A stretch of 64,000 nucleotides of DNA, from NCBI GenBank assembly GCA_949357655.1, contig CASHTG010000012.1, positions 1,364,001-1,428,000 of the forward strand. Direction: 5' to 3'. Shown here piece after piece: positions 45,330 through 58,104 of this stretch. Each line of letters starts with the position of its first letter. Position 1 is the stretch's first letter. Made by a program: the position numbers and the translations under genes. The notes under the pieces are model-generated. The model made no database searches. It saw only the letters and a program-made list of their open reading frames with translations, and was not told where the DNA came from. Source of the stretch: Parascedosporium putredinis. Taxonomy: Eukaryota; Ascomycota; Sordariomycetes; Microascales; Microascaceae.

Positions 45330-46282
45330 CGTCGGACGGAGGGTAGGACGGTACGAACGTCGTGTAATGAAGAGGGTTCGGATAGATGCTGACGATTCCG
45401 GAGCAGGGAATGGGGAGAGAAGCAAAGGCCAGAGAGAGAAGAAGACAGACTCTCGAAATTGTTCCCAAAAAAATGGCGTCTCTGCGCTATCCAAGATAAG
45501 GGGCAGCGTGGGCGGCTGTTATGGCGATGGGATGAAGAAACCGATGGCGTCGATTTTACTAGGTCGCTAGGAATTCATCGTGATGCGAGAGAAATTCGAC
45601 TTCGACGTAGGGCAAGGCTACCGAAAAAAATTGGCCGGCGACGGTCGACAAGTTCCGAAGGGAGCTGCGTGGGTTCGGTGATGCAAGAGAATTGATGTGA
45701 GGTGTGCAATATGCCATCTGGACACTTGGCCGTGACGGACAAGGAGATGGACCGCCCAGTCAATAGTCGCCCCTCCACTGACCTAGCGCGACGCTCCCTT
45801 CGCATTGGGTCTTAAATGCCACTAATTAACACCAAGCTCAACACCCCTGAGCTTGCTTGATGCACAGCAAAAACTGCAGGGGAAAGATACTTGGACGTCC
45901 CGCTATAATTTGCCCACGAGTAAGGTTGCTGCATATGAGACAACTGCTCGTCAGCTGCCAACTGCCGGCCGTCCCTTTGAAGAACTTTGGGAACAAGACT
46001 GAGCTTGCTGCCCATGTAAGTCGAGCCTCGAGCAATCTTCACAAGCTCGATAAAGTGCGTGTGCGTAAGTATTGATACTGATTCACCATGCGATAAAGGG
46101 AGCAACCTAACATCATTGAATTTGAATGCTTCTAATAAACCTTGTCATACCCGCGGGGAATGATTCAGAGTAATTACACAACACAGCACTGTCCAAGTCC
46201 TACACATAGTATCCCCATCACAGCCCACTCCCTCTCTCTTGTTCAACTAGGGGAAAAATAAAATAAAAAGAAGACTATCTTC
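45330..46282. other. Intergenic region upstream of the type I membrane protein gene
   Basis: About 950 bases with the promoter of the membrane protein gene and the 3' flank of the Nup170 gene. No gene or repeat stands out. Confidence 0.45.
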
Positions 46283-49200
46283 TTATGCAAACCTCAGACT
46301 ACCTGTCCCCATCCTCTCCACCAAGCTGGAAACTTCCCTCTTCAACGTTTTGACGATCCTCCTGAGCTCTGGAAGATCCGCGCCTCCAAGGTTGTTACCC
46401 CCAGGAGCAGGCGGGAGCGCCCTCTCACACCTCTCAATCAAGTCCACGAGGCCCGGGCTCATCAGGCCCGTACCCTTGGCACTAGCTCCTCTTCTCCTAA
46501 TCTCCTTGGCCCACGAATCAACAACGTAGGCAATCAGCTCCACGAGTCTGGTTCTTCGAGCGGTGCCGGTAAAACCGTAATCCTGAGTATCGAACACGTG
46601 CTCGAGGACTCGGATAATCATGTCGTGCGAAACACCAACAGCAAGGAATAGTTGGACGGGCCATGCCGGGTCCGCTCCAATCGTCGCGTCTTGACCGTTG
46701 ACGCAGGCATACCTGCACACCTCGGGGAGGAGTGTGGGGATGGGGAAGATGACGCTGTCCAAGGACGTCCTATGCGCAATGTTCTGAATCTTGACCGACA
46801 CAGACTCATAAGGCAGACGTCGCTCATCCCCGCGGCTTCTTGAGCCTCCTCGTGCTCGAGCTGGATCAAGTTGGTCCACGTCTCCGCGATGGTCGTAGGG
46901 TTCCTATAGTCCGCAGCATGATAGATGAGAAGGCAGAGGTCGTAGTAGCCAGCTTGGTCGGCGTAGTCGTTGAAAAGCTTTTGAGTTTGCGAGTTAGTCT
47001 ACAGTGAATTTGAGGCTGGGTAAAGCTTGGGGGAGAAGGGAAGGTTAGAGGGGATGGCGCCACCAGGTTACACGGTCGCCGAGGCCATCGGAAATGCACT
47101 TACCTCTGTTAGGTTCTGGATCTTTCCGTCCAATTTGTCCTCAATCTCGATGAGCCGCTGAGGGTCAATTCGACTGTCCACCCGTAATCGTTCGAGCACA
47201 TCGTCCTGAATGTGGGCAATCTCGAGGAGCTCGGAAATTTTGTGGTTGAGCACCTGTTGCTGTTGTCTGGCTACGCCGGGCGAAGACACGTTGGCGTTCG
47301 TCTTGGCTAAGCTCAGCAAGTTGATCCTCTCCTTGATATTGATGGGGAGGTCTGCCTGCGCGAGGTCGGACTGGACAACCGCGGCTTGGTAGTACTGGCC
47401 TTGGTGAGTGTAGAAGCGACACAACAGATTAGCGTGCGTCGCATCCTCCCTCGCTAGGCTTTCAAGGAACGTGACAACGTGCGGAGACTCGATGGCGAGG
47501 ATACGGTCCATCCAGCCCTGGTCAATGTACCACTGATACAGGCCAAAGTGGAACAGTTCATCGTTCGACCCATTGACGACGTCGTACGCTTCGAGTCGTT
47601 TGGTCGCCGTCAATGTCGGTTTCCCGTCAATCATATCCGGTTCGTGGCCGACCTCGCGATCGAGCTGTTGGAGCACCTGGTGCACCAGGTCGTAGCAGAG
47701 TTTGCGTTCTTGGAACGCACCAGCGCGCTGATCGTTGGCTGGCCGGCCATCGTTGACCCATGCGAGCGCCGCATTGCCGCGATCCTTGCCGTGGGCAACC
47801 GTGAGACATAGTCGGATAGCTCCAGCATAGTAACGCATCTTGGTGTACTCTTCTACGGCAACGACGAGGTTGCCGTACGAGAGGTTGCTCGCTACTCGCT
47901 CGAAGAGGCTCAGACTTTCTTGCAGGAGGCCACGCGCCGTATTCGAACCAACGGGCTGCTCCGAGGCTCGCTTTAGCTGTTCTTGTGCTTTGAAAATGAC
48001 TACATCATCAGGGCTGCAGAAGCTTCCGCAGCGCCTCCTGAGTGCATCCGCCACGGTCTCCACGTTAGATCCACTTTCGATATTCCTGTTGACAATGGCT
48101 TTGACTAGGACCTTGGCGAGGTCCTTCCCGGGTGCTGTGGAGAAGAGCCTCTCGTACGTGAGATCCTTGAGACCCTGGCGGGTTCCATCATCTAGTCTCG
48201 TATAGATGTCGCTGACGCGCTCGTCGAAGAGCATGAGAACGAAAGAGATGCCCTCCGAGATGCTCTCCATTAGCTTCTCCAGGGCGTGGAGCGCTTGGTG
48301 TTCAGCCTGGAGGGCAACCTCCTCCTTTTGCTCGCCACCCGCTGCAAATCCGATGGGCCGGAGAGACCTTGGATAAAGGACCGATTAGCATCCAAGAACC
48401 TTCTTAACCTCTCGAGATTATCTTGTACAGAGAGCAGTTTGCTCGTAGCGATGGTTGACTTCACAGCAACACCACCAGCCGGGGCCACCCCAACGGAGAT
48501 GACCGGCGACCGCCAGAGCATTCGAATGAGTCGTCCAAGATAGAGGGCCAATGCGTCATGCCTGGAGGATAGCTTCACAGAGTCGGTAGTCAAGGGGCAC
48601 CGTCTGTCTCGGCAATGGTGGGTTGGCCGCCGAAATCGACAAAGATGGCCCGCGCCCGTCCCTCAGTGGCTGAATCGTTGGCGCGCGTCCTCCGGGTCGC
48701 GCATCACCCCCATGGCCACATGCCACGGCAAGTGCAGACGCAATGGTCTCCACTCGTCCATAAAGGCCAATGAATTTCCGGGCGATACTATCTGCGCCCT
48801 CATCACCCGAAGAACCCCGAAGTGACGAGGCAAATATGTCAACTAGCCGTCTCCGGCGCACGACATGGACGCCAGAGTTGGTGAGGATCGCGAATTCACT
48901 GGGGGCATCGTCGAACTGCACGGCAAGCTCGTTACCGAACCCCTGTGGTTGTTTGGCGGCCGCAAACGGCTTTGTGACAAGGCCTACGGCTTCGACTCGG
49001 CTTCCGAGTTCGATCCAGTTGCCATGTTCGTAGTACCGAAGAGGCGAGCCTTGGGAGATGTTGCGGATTCGCGCGGTCTCGGGTGCGGACACAAAGAGGA
49101 GATCGGCGTTGGGGTGCGAATCTTTGCTGACAAAATCGAGGAAATAGCCAGGGGCATATCGAACTCCATTACGACTAGTCTTTAAAGACTCGGACTGCGT

Positions 49201-50662
49201 ATCGGTGACCGCATCTCCACTGAGGATTAGGCCTGAGGAGGAAGCTGCGAGGGACGTTTCTCAGAGGGCGGGAATTTGATAAATTGCACCTGCATACTCT
49301 GCGGGACCGCGTTTGTCGTGGCACCAATCGTGTATGCGGCCGAGCTGGTCGCGCTCAAAAACAGTCGACAACCGGTATTCGTGAGCGCCATCAAGTGTAG
49401 TTTGGACGCCTCTCGAGAGGAAATGGGGCTGATGGAAACGAGATGCATGCGGTCATTTAGCAGAGGGGAGAAGTTGATCATGTGGCTGATCTCCCGCAGG
49501 CAGCTATTCTTTTCCTTGTCAATGACCTTGTTAAGCTTGTTCGGGGCCTCCATATGGTATGTACGGATCGTCGAACGCGAGGACAAAGTGTAGAGTAGGT
49601 TGCGGGAGTCATCGACAACTAGACTCGTCAGGTGTTCTGGCTCCTTCGCCGGCCAAAAGTTGTTTTGCAAGGAGATCACGGCGGTCCAACCCGGGTTAGT
49701 ATGGTTAATCTTTCCACAACGGTTAGAGAACCATTTCTCCTCTTGCTGATAGTAAAGTTCGTACACGTCGGTATCGCTGCCGCCGCCGAAAAAGATGCGG
49801 CCGTTGGCGGAACCGGCGATGAGACTGACATCGGCGCCCCGGATTGGGAGAACCATTTTCGTCTGATAGAGCGAAACACTGCGCGTGCCCTTGGGAGTGG
49901 TCTCAGCGGCGACGCCGAGCAATATCAACTCTGATGTCGTGGCAACGACTAGAATATGAGTAATCGTATTGACAAAGATACCGGGCTTTGGGGTACCAAA
50001 GCAACGGAATGGATGCTATGCGGTTGGTCCTCAAACCCAATCAGCTCAGGGTCGGGTTGCGTGTAATCCCACAGGAACAAGCTGTTGTCGATAACGACCC
50101 AAGCGTGGTTGAGCTCCGCAAAAAGACCCATTAGTGTTTGCAGTTGGCCCGCGTTTATGTGGTCGAAGACTTGATTCGGGATCGGATACGTCTGGGCTTT
50201 CTGAAAGGGAGCTGCGGATGAATCGACGGGGAGAGGTCGTAATCGGAGGATGCACCGGCTGTTGGGCGGGATGGGTTAGCAAAGAATCGTGACGTAGGTT
50301 TGCAGTAAGGCAGCGCTAGCCCAGAGATCGGGTTTCTTACGTCGGAGATAGGAATCTAGATCTGGAAAGTTGCCGTCTGCCTGGAGCACCATGTTGATCG
50401 CTCTGGCCGCCTTTGCGACAGGCGAACTTTGGCTCACTTGGGGGAGCTTTGTGAGGGAGTCGGCTGATCGAGCAGCAGGCAACCCAGCGTTGTGATCTCC
50501 GGCCGTGGAACCAGCCGCCGCACCTCCCGCAGTGAGCTGCCCAGATGATGTGCTCGGCGGATTAGCATCAGAAAAGAGCCTACGCCTTACGGGGTCATTT
50601 CCCTGTGCTGTAGTTCGGGCCGCCGCCGGTGTGTTGATGAACGCGCCAGGGACTGGTCGCAT
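46283..50662 (-). CDS. nup170: Nucleoporin Nup170/Nup155, seven frame breaks
   Basis: Minus-strand exons 50662-50341, 50258-47104 and 46977-46283 give about 1392 residues, the usual size for fungal Nup170. It is a scaffold nucleoporin of the inner ring of the nuclear pore. The N-terminal half is a beta-propeller with the conserved start of the fold FAELNHAWVVIDNSLFLWDY, then ADVSLIAGSANGRIFFGG and VDDSRNLLYTLSS. The C-terminal half is an alpha-solenoid with YERLFSTAPGKDLA, GLYQWYIDQGWMDRIL and FYTHQGQYYQAA. Introns: 50259-50340 (TTGCTAAC branch) and 46978-47103. Breaks, each one base missing: 50228-50231, 49990-49993, 49251-49253, 48694-48696, 48594-48597, 48326-48329, 46828-46831. All are C, G or A/T runs of 3-4. 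With all seven the length is divisible by three. Confidence 0.92.
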
Positions 50663-51524
50663 GGGGTGGGTTGTGGAAACGACATGGCGACGAAATGATT
50701 GCGCGCCGCGCTTCTGGAGACGAAATGATGAAAAAGAAGAAGCACTCTCACTAGCGATTGTGGAGGCCGCAGGTATTCGAGACGAGAGGAGAATCCGCCG
50801 GCCAAGGAAGTCGATGGCACGTTAACCTCAGGAACGCCAATCGGGCGCCTGGGAGACCGACAGAGTCCAAAGCCAAAGGCGCCTGTTTAGGCCCAGCCGC
50901 GAGGATTGTGGGTTCGGAAGCGTGATGTTCGAGGTAAAGACCAACTATCGATGCTTTGGAATAATTTGCGTGGCGGATTGAAGAGGAACGAGGCAGCCTT
51001 GCCCTTCCTTGTGGATTTCGCGGTTGCGGATATCGAGAAGGAAGGCCGTGGAATTATTGGTGGTCCAAGTAAAACATTTTCGGAAAAACATCAAGGCTAC
51101 TGGAGCAAGCTTGGGCCACCTCCAACCAGCCAACCTACAAGTAAGCACACGGAGAGGAAGAGCAACCATAGCCAAGGAAGCTTGGCCCGACGCGGAAGTT
51201 TCGCGACAGCTCGTGTCTGTTCGCGCACTGTGCGGCACCCTTTTGCTCGACAAAGGAAAAAAAGAAAGAAAAATTCGGTCCCTGACGTTCTCACGCAACA
51301 AGACGATTCATAAACCAGGTGTGATGCGGAGTGTTAGGAATACAATCATAAATACCATAATTCAGCTAATCCTACAAATCTAAGGCTAAATTTCATTTAG
51401 GAGTTTTAGACAAGCTCATCCTTCTTGGGAACCTTCCCCGCCGCCATAGAGCCGCGCAGCAAACGCGCCCCATTGGGCATTATCGCACCCTTCTTCGAGT
51501 TATGCTGAGCGCGGATTTTCGCCT
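50663..51524. other. Intergenic region upstream of Nup170
   Basis: Promoter of Nup170 and 3' flank of the ketoacyl-CoA reductase gene. Short open frames at 50905-51383 lie on both strands in the same place and show no motif. Confidence 0.45.
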
Positions 51525-52645
51525 TTAATTCTTCTTGGCCTCCCTCTCAGCCTTGCGCAGGGCGCGCTTCCTGATGTCCTGGTGCATCTTGAGGTTGATC
51601 GAGACGGTGATAGGATGCATGGGGCCCACAGTCTTCTCGACAATCCAGAGGAAAAGGGCATGGGACCACCATGGGGTGTACGTAGAGGGCGCGGTTTGGT
51701 AGCTGCCAGTTCCCACTTTTCCAAGAGCCGCCTTGACAAAGTTCCGCGGGTTCGGGATCATCAAGCTCGATCGTCTGATCTTAGACATGGCAGTTGTGAT
51801 GAGATAGCTGAGGACTAGATGCACATCGACGCCTTGGGGCTTAAGCTCGGCAGCAAGAGAGGTGCTCCAATGCTGGAGGAAGGCCTTGCTACCGGAGTAG
51901 GTGGCCAAGTAGGGAGTCGGGGTCCAACCGGCGAAGGAACCCATGGTCAAGATGAGGCCCTTGCGACGACGAGCCATGATGGGCGCGACAACTTGGGTGG
52001 TCTTCAAGGTACCGAGACAGTTGATGGTGACGATGTCCTGCAGCTCCTTGGGCGATGTCTCCAAGAAGGACACGGGGATGGAATGGCTCTGGCCAACGTT
52101 GTTGATCAAAATTGCGACCTCGAGGTCGTCAATTTCCTTGGCAAGGGCAGCGTAATCTTCGGCGCGATCCTGGGCATAGTCCATTGCGACAACCTTGACT
52201 TGCAGACCCTTTGCCGAGTACTTTTCTTCGAGTTCGGCGGCAAGAGTCTCGAGCTTGGAGAGGGTACGGGAGACGAGAACGAGGTTGAACCCCTTGCTGG
52301 CGAGCTGGTGGGCAAACTCTTTACCGAGGCCATCGGAGGCTCCAGTAACTACGGCCCAGGTGCCTGGCTTGCCATATTTTCGAAGCTATCGAGAGCGAGA
52401 AAGTCAGCAATTCAAATCGTCCCGTAGTGCGCTAGAGAATGGCCCAGGACGGAAAAGTGTAGTGAAAAATTACACGAGGCCAAGATAGGGGCGGGCTGTC
52501 TTACGTTGGTGCCTCCAAGCATGAAAATGGCGACGAGGCCACGGAGGTAGCTGAAAAGGAAGCGAGCAAAGGACAGAGCTCCAACACCGATCAGCAGGAG
52601 CTGAAAGGGCGCCGGGATTGACGCAATAAGTTCGGCAGGCAACAT
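51525..52645 (-). CDS. Very-long-chain 3-ketoacyl-CoA reductase (Ifa38 type)
   Basis: Minus-strand exons 52645-52505 and 52385-51525 (intron 52386-52504, phase 0) give 333 residues with no break. The enzyme carries out the NADPH-dependent reduction of 3-ketoacyl-CoA in the ER fatty-acid elongation cycle. An N-terminal membrane segment (PFQLLLIGVGALSFARFLF) precedes a short-chain dehydrogenase domain with the cofactor motif TGASDGLGKE near residue 60, NNVGQSHS, and the catalytic YSGSK near residue 210. The C-terminus ends EAKKN, lysine-rich like ER retrieval signals but not a canonical KKXX. It diverges from ERG28, with a shared 755-bp promoter region. Start MLPAEL is the ATG nearest the membrane segment. 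Confidence 0.9.
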
Positions 52646-53400
52646 GTTTGTGACAAAGGCAAAGAGACACCTAGGACATGAGATTTCTTGAAGATGTTCG
52701 TGTGGTAAGATTTCCACAAGTCTTGGTGGGCCAAGAGCATGAAATGTAGACAGTGAGCCGTGCACTGTTTTCCGAGCTCAACGCTCTTCAAGCAAGCGGG
52801 CACTGCCAGTAGTTACATGTGGCGGGCGGACAATCACGTGCGTTGAGCTTATGTTGGGACCAGACTCATGAGCCGCGGGTGGTAGTGAGGTCCGCTAACC
52901 AAGCACCGCTATCTAGTGCTTGTCAGTTGAGAGGCCTATCCACAATTGTACAGAAGAGCTGTAGTTCTGAGCAAAAGCAGCCTATCAATCAGCCTCGGTA
53001 TTGGTTAAAAGTCCAGTGAACTCAATTGCTAAGCTCTCCTACACGCGTAAACCAATGCATATTGAAACTCTAAATTATCGTGCTGCCTTCTTCACATATA
53101 AAAAAAAATTGGGTAACCGTAGTAGATACCTTGGTAAATTCGTAACATATCGGGGAAGAAAGCTGATGTTCGTTGTCGTTTTGACCTGTCAGCACACTGT
53201 ACGTGCGCGGCAAATGCCGATTCGCTGAAGCTCCCAAGCTCTTGAAGGCCTGCGTCGCGTGGTTGCCCCTTTCCAGTCGGCGTCGCCTTGCGGAAAATAA
53301 AATCTTCAACGATCCATAGCCTTGCCAGCGACTGCGAGTCGTACCAAAACCACAAGACAAGACACAACGAAAACTAGAGTGATCCCACAACCAAACGAAC
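52646..53400. promoter_or_regulatory. Shared divergent promoter region of ketoacyl-CoA reductase and ERG28
   Basis: Two ER lipid genes start 755 bp apart and point outward. No other gene fits in the interval. No specific sterol-regulatory motif could be assigned with confidence. Confidence 0.45.
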
Positions 53401-54024
53401 ATGTCGTCAACGCTCTCCTCTTGGCTCCCGCAGTCTGATGGCTATCTGCCATACTATATGCTGATCGTACGTCTATCCCGCAGCCCCATGGGTCCACTGC
53501 CCAGCTAGACTTGCCACCAAGCCGTTCTCAAACCACTCGTGCCCAATGCGGAAGAGAGATTCACTAACACGTTACAGTTGTCACTCATCTCCATCGGCAA
53601 CTCTGCACAGAACTTGATAACCCTCCACTACACGAGGCGGGTCTATAATGCTCGCTTCATCCCCAACCCGAAGCTCCCGCCGGCCACTCAGGGTTTCGAT
53701 CCAGAGGACGCCGTCAACAAGCTCATTCTTGCTCCGAGCGGGAAGGGCTCGGACCAGGTTACTCCGCTGACCGCTCGCTGTTTCGGTACATGGACTTTCA
53801 TTACCAGCATCGTGCGACTTTACGCCGCCTACAACCTACGGTTCGGCCCTGTCTACGACATCGCCATCTGGACCTACGTCGTTGCCCTGGGCCATTTTGC
53901 CAGCGAGCTTCTCATCTTCAAGAGCATGACGCTAGGGAAACCCCAGGTCTTCCCTCTCATCTTCGCGACGACGGCGTTGATCTGGATGCCATCGGTCCGT
54001 GACTTTTACGTGCAATTCTCGTGA
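53401..54024 (+). CDS. erg28: Ergosterol biosynthesis protein Erg28
   Basis: Exons 53401-53466 and 53578-54024 (intron 53467-53577, donor GTACGT, branch CACTAAC, acceptor TACAG) give 170 residues with no break. Erg28 is an ER membrane scaffold that holds the C-4 demethylase enzymes together. Conserved blocks are LPQSDGYLPYY at the start, SIGNSAQNLITLHYTRRVYN, LTARCFGTWTFITSIVRLYAA (membrane segment), and HFASELLIFKSMTLGKP near the C-terminus. Three to four hydrophobic spans are visible. Confidence 0.93.
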
Positions 54025-54222
54025 TTGTTGACACAAATTGGAGCCTGGCTACCCGACCAAGGTAATTGCAATGGCTAAATATGCAGGCAGAGATAATATG
54101 AACTAGCAGGGTATACTCAGCCCCGCCTCAGCCAGTGCACTAAAGGTGCAGTCGGCCTGGAAGCGGATAGACGGTTCCCCAATCATCAGCTCAGTCTCTA
54201 TTTATAATTTTAATCTAAGTCA

Positions 54223-55628
54223 TCACAAGGCTTTTCGATATAATTCTCCTCCGCACTCCCGAAGGCGTGCAGCGGCTTGTTCTGGCGTTATGTCTCTCTG
54301 TGGCTCTGCAAGCATTTCGTAGCCCACCTGGAACTTCTTCACGGTAGAGGACCGTAACAAGGGCGGATAGAAGTGCATGTGGAGGTAGCTGCTGTTAACC
54401 TCTTCAGCCGAGCCGTCCAAAGGCGCTTGATGGATCCCGGAGCCTATAGTAAACCCGGTTAATGAGGTCCGAGTGTGCATGCGCAAACGACTCAATGACT
54501 TACTGTAGGGGAAGCTGCACTGGAATAGGTTATCATAGCGTCGAGTAACTTCCTGGATAGCTTCAGCAAATTGAAGCCTTTCTTCTTCCGTAAAGTCAAC
54601 AAGCGCGCGGACATGACGCTTCGGGATCACAAGGACCTCGAATGGCCATACCGCCCACCATGGCACGACAACCAAGATGCCCTCATTTTGCCATACGATG
54701 CGCTCTTTCTTCTCTAGCTCTACTTTGATGTAGTCTTGAAGAAGATGTCTTCCTTTGTTATCAGCTAGGTACTTGATCATCTGGCCGAGCTCGGCATGAG
54801 GCTCTTCGGGTAGCGAAGATGTTGCCCAGATCTGACAGTGGGGATGGGGGTTAGAGCAACCCATGGCCGCTCCCTTGTTCTCGAAAATCTGCATATAACG
54901 GAGCTGGGCACTTGGTGAGGGAATCTCAGAGTAGGGTGATGCTTGGAGAGCCTCAAGTGGGCCTGATTTCGATAACGGATTTTGAGAAGAGATATGTCGT
55001 GCATACGCTCGAGTCCAAGTTTCTACCACGGGCAGAATTTCTTGGGCAGTCATATCGGCGAGGGTCACATTGTGTTTGGCGGCAAAGGTAAGCACATAAC
55101 ACAACCCAGTAGTGGGTTGTACTCTCAGCAAGTTCGATGAGAGTTCTGTATAGTCAGCGCAGGCCAACACTCATAAGCTATCCTACCCCCGGGCTCCAGG
55201 GAAACATCTCACCATCTTCTTCCGCCTCCGGCCTAAACTCGGCTTGCCTTTCCTTTACGGCGCTATAATCGTTGACGAAAACAAAAGTCTCGCTATAGTC
55301 CGGGTTTCGCTCTCCTTGTGCCCTTGAATTTCCGGGGCACAGGTAACACTACGACAGCACGTTGGCAAAGTGATGGGGAGATCACCGGGCGGGGGCGAAG
55401 TTCACGTTACCTTTTCGTCATATTCCGGAAGGTCGATGACGGCCGGATCTTCTTGCTGACCCCTATACTGGAGTTAGCAATGCTCGACATTGACGCATCG
55501 CCCGTAGCGGCCAGGGACAATCCCTACTGCCATGGTCTCTTGGTACGATGCGGCGACACTAGCACCCATGAACCCCGAAGTAAGTTGTATCTCCTATGAG
55601 ATATATCGTTCAGAACACTGTCACCCAT
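54223..55628 (-). CDS. Galactose-1-phosphate uridylyltransferase
   Basis: Minus-strand exons 55628-55528, 55462-55411, 55348-55213, 55145-54504 and 54443-54223 give 383 residues with no break, the standard GALT size. It moves UMP from UDP-glucose to galactose-1-phosphate (Leloir pathway, cytosol) through a histidine intermediate. The N-terminal block ISHRRYNLLRGSWVLVSPHR is followed by RPWQGQQED, the zinc-binding CYLCPGN, the active-site NPHPHCQIW near residue 197, and the C-terminal zinc/His block SSYLHMHFYPP. Introns: 55463-55527 (branch TTGCTAAC), 55349-55410, 55146-55212, 54444-54503. It diverges from ADA2. Start MGDSVLNDISHRRY. Confidence 0.93.
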
Positions 55629-56312
55629 GTTTAATCCCTGGGCCTATCCGACGAAAGATGAGAGGACTGCCGCCGGCACCTCACGGTGGTCAGAGTTGCG
55701 AGGAGAGCGAGAAGAAAGGCTCGAGAAGGCGAAATGGCTGATTATCCCTTGAAGTAATGACGAGATCTAAGATCGTGCTCAAAACAATAGAGGGGTTCTA
55801 TCTAATCGCCTGTGCAACTACAAAACTCTTCCTGCTTTCCATGCCTGTTTGCTTTCACTGTTCAGACTCCCGCACCAATCAGGTTGTTGTGTTCAGGAGC
55901 TCCTCACAGAGCTTCTTTCAATCTTCCACTTACGTCATCAAAGAGGACCAAACTGATGGTGGGGCTACTTAGCTGACTGGTTGCTTATCATCGGCTAAAT
56001 ATCGCAACATTTCTGATCGGTAAATAGCCTCAGGTTGCTGGCAACCTCCAACTCGAGAAGCAGGAGAATGACCCTCGACAGCGCGACGACTCCTCATCAA
56101 TTTGTTGTTCTCATAAGTGCATTTCCATCAAAATACGCGTCTATATCGATTCAAATACTACCAAACATTAATTCTTCCTGTCTGTTTCTCGTCCAACGCG
56201 CGGAAAGCACGACCACGGCCACGCTCCCCGGTGCATACCCCCGTCTTGCCTTGAGCTTCGTGTTTGGGGTGGATTTTTCCTCCCCAATTAATTACATCCC
56301 ACCCTGGACGAA
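55629..56312. promoter_or_regulatory. Divergent promoter region of GALT and ADA2
   Basis: 684 bp between two outward-facing genes. Small open frames at 55740-56280 lack any motif. No specific site is assigned. Confidence 0.4.
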
Positions 56313-58104
56313 ATGGGCGTTATCCGCAAAAACCGCCGTTCGGGGCGGCGAAGGAGGAGTCAAATATCATTGCGATGTCTGCTCCGCCGATATCACATCC
56401 ACAGTATGCCTTCGCCTCCATAATGCACTACCCCCTTCCCCAGAGATGGACCCGCATTTTTGCCCACCACGTCCTACCCTAGTTTGCACCTTCTCCCAGC
56501 GCTTCTGTAGCTCCCAGACTTTCCCCATCATCCCTGACTTGTCCAACGTGTGGCCGCCCTCGTTTGCCTCGAGTTACTAACTCCACTTTCATTCACAAGG
56601 TCCGAATCCGATGCGCACACAGCGCGTGTAGCGACTATGACTTGTGTGTTCAATGCTTCGCGAGCGGCGCGTCCAGCGGAGCACACAAACCCGAATCACA
56701 TCCGTATCGAGTAATCGAACAAAATTCTTTCCCAATATTCGATCGAGACTGGGGCGCAGACGAGGAGCTTCTTCTCCTAGAGGGCGCTGAAATCTATGGG
56801 CTAGGATCCTGGGCCGATATCGCGGACCACATTGGCGGGTTCCGGCACAAGGATGAGGTTCGGGATCACTATCTTGGTGTATTTGTCGACTCGTCTCATT
56901 TTCCTTTGCCGAAAAGATGCAGCCCACAGGATATGGAGCTTGCGAATGAGATCTCGCGAGAAGAATTTCAAGCGAAGAAGAAGAGGCGCATAGAGGAGCG
57001 CAAGGATGCCCAAAGAACGCACCGGCACTACAGCCCAAGACCAAACCTACGGCTAGTGTGCCGTCATGTCACGAGATCCAAGGCTATATGCCCGGTCGTC
57101 TGGAGTTCGAAACCGAGTACGCAAACGAGGCAGAAGAGGCGGTGCAACTCATGCAATTCGATCCTGGCGATGGCCTCAATCCCCGCACCGGCGAGCTTGA
57201 GCCCGAGATGGAACTGAAATTGACTGTAATGGAAGTATACAACTGCCGACTCACACAACGAGTCGACCGCAAGAAGGTCATTTTCGAGCACAACCTACTC
57301 GATTATCGCGAGAACATCAAACTGGAAAAGAAGCGGACTAAAGAAGAACGAGAGCTCGTTAACAAGACAAAATCTTTTGCCCGGATGATGAACCATGCCG
57401 ATTACGAGGCCTTTTCCCAAGGGCTTATCGACGAGTTCAATCTGCGACAAGCTATCGCCCAACTGCAAGAATGGCGCAGTCTTCGGATCGGCGATCTTCG
57501 TAGTGGCGAAAAGTACGAGCAAGAAAAATCCCAGCGCATTCAGCGGGCGATACCCATGGGGTCGATGGACCGCGAGAGATTAGCGACATCCCAGCGCAAG
57601 GCCGCCGCCGCTGCCCCCGAGCCGCCGAGCGGGGCTGCACTTCTCGTCGCCCCAGAGCTGCCGATTCGTTCTGCCGCGTCTCCTAACGGCACTCTGGGAA
57701 TTCCCAACGGAGAAGTCAAACAAGAAGCTACTACAAACGGAAACGGCAAGGTCAACGGGGTAACCACCAACGGAGGTAGCATTGTTGTCACCAATGGTCC
57801 CGGCCCTACGACACGGCAGCGAGCGAACCCGCAGCCCCTATCCGGAGTCACCCCGCTCCAATTGACTCAGGACAATGCCCCCGACCTTCACCTCTTGACT
57901 CCAGAAGAGGTCAAGCTTTGCGAGGTGGTGCGCTTGCAGCCCAAGCCTTATCTCATGATCAAGGAACAGATATTGAAGGAGGCCCTCAAAGGGAATGGAA
58001 CACTAAAGAAGAAGCAAGCAAAGGAAATCTGCAGGCTTGACTCCCAGAAAGGCGGCCGAATTTTCGAGTTCTTCATCAACTCGGGCTGGGTTGGCAAGGC
58101 GTGA
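56313..58104 (+). CDS. ada2: SAGA adaptor subunit Ada2, two frame breaks
   Basis: Exons 56313-56403 and 56600-58104 (intron 56404-56599; branch TTACTAAC, acceptor ACAAG) give about 531 residues. Ada2 links Gcn5 to the SAGA and ADA histone acetyltransferase complexes. Domains in order: ZZ zinc finger (YHCDVCSADITSTVRIRCAH, then YDLCVQCF), SANT/Myb (DWGADEELLLLEGAEIYG, WADIADHIGGFRHKDEVRDHY, about residues 75-125), the ADA2 middle block (YMPGRLEFETEYANEAEEAV), and a C-terminal SWIRM domain (LTPEEVKLCEVVRLQPKPYL to FFINSGWVGKA). Breaks: A5 at 56328-56332 right after MGVIRK (one extra or two missing) and CCC at 57009-57011 (one missing). They cancel in total length. Confidence 0.92.
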
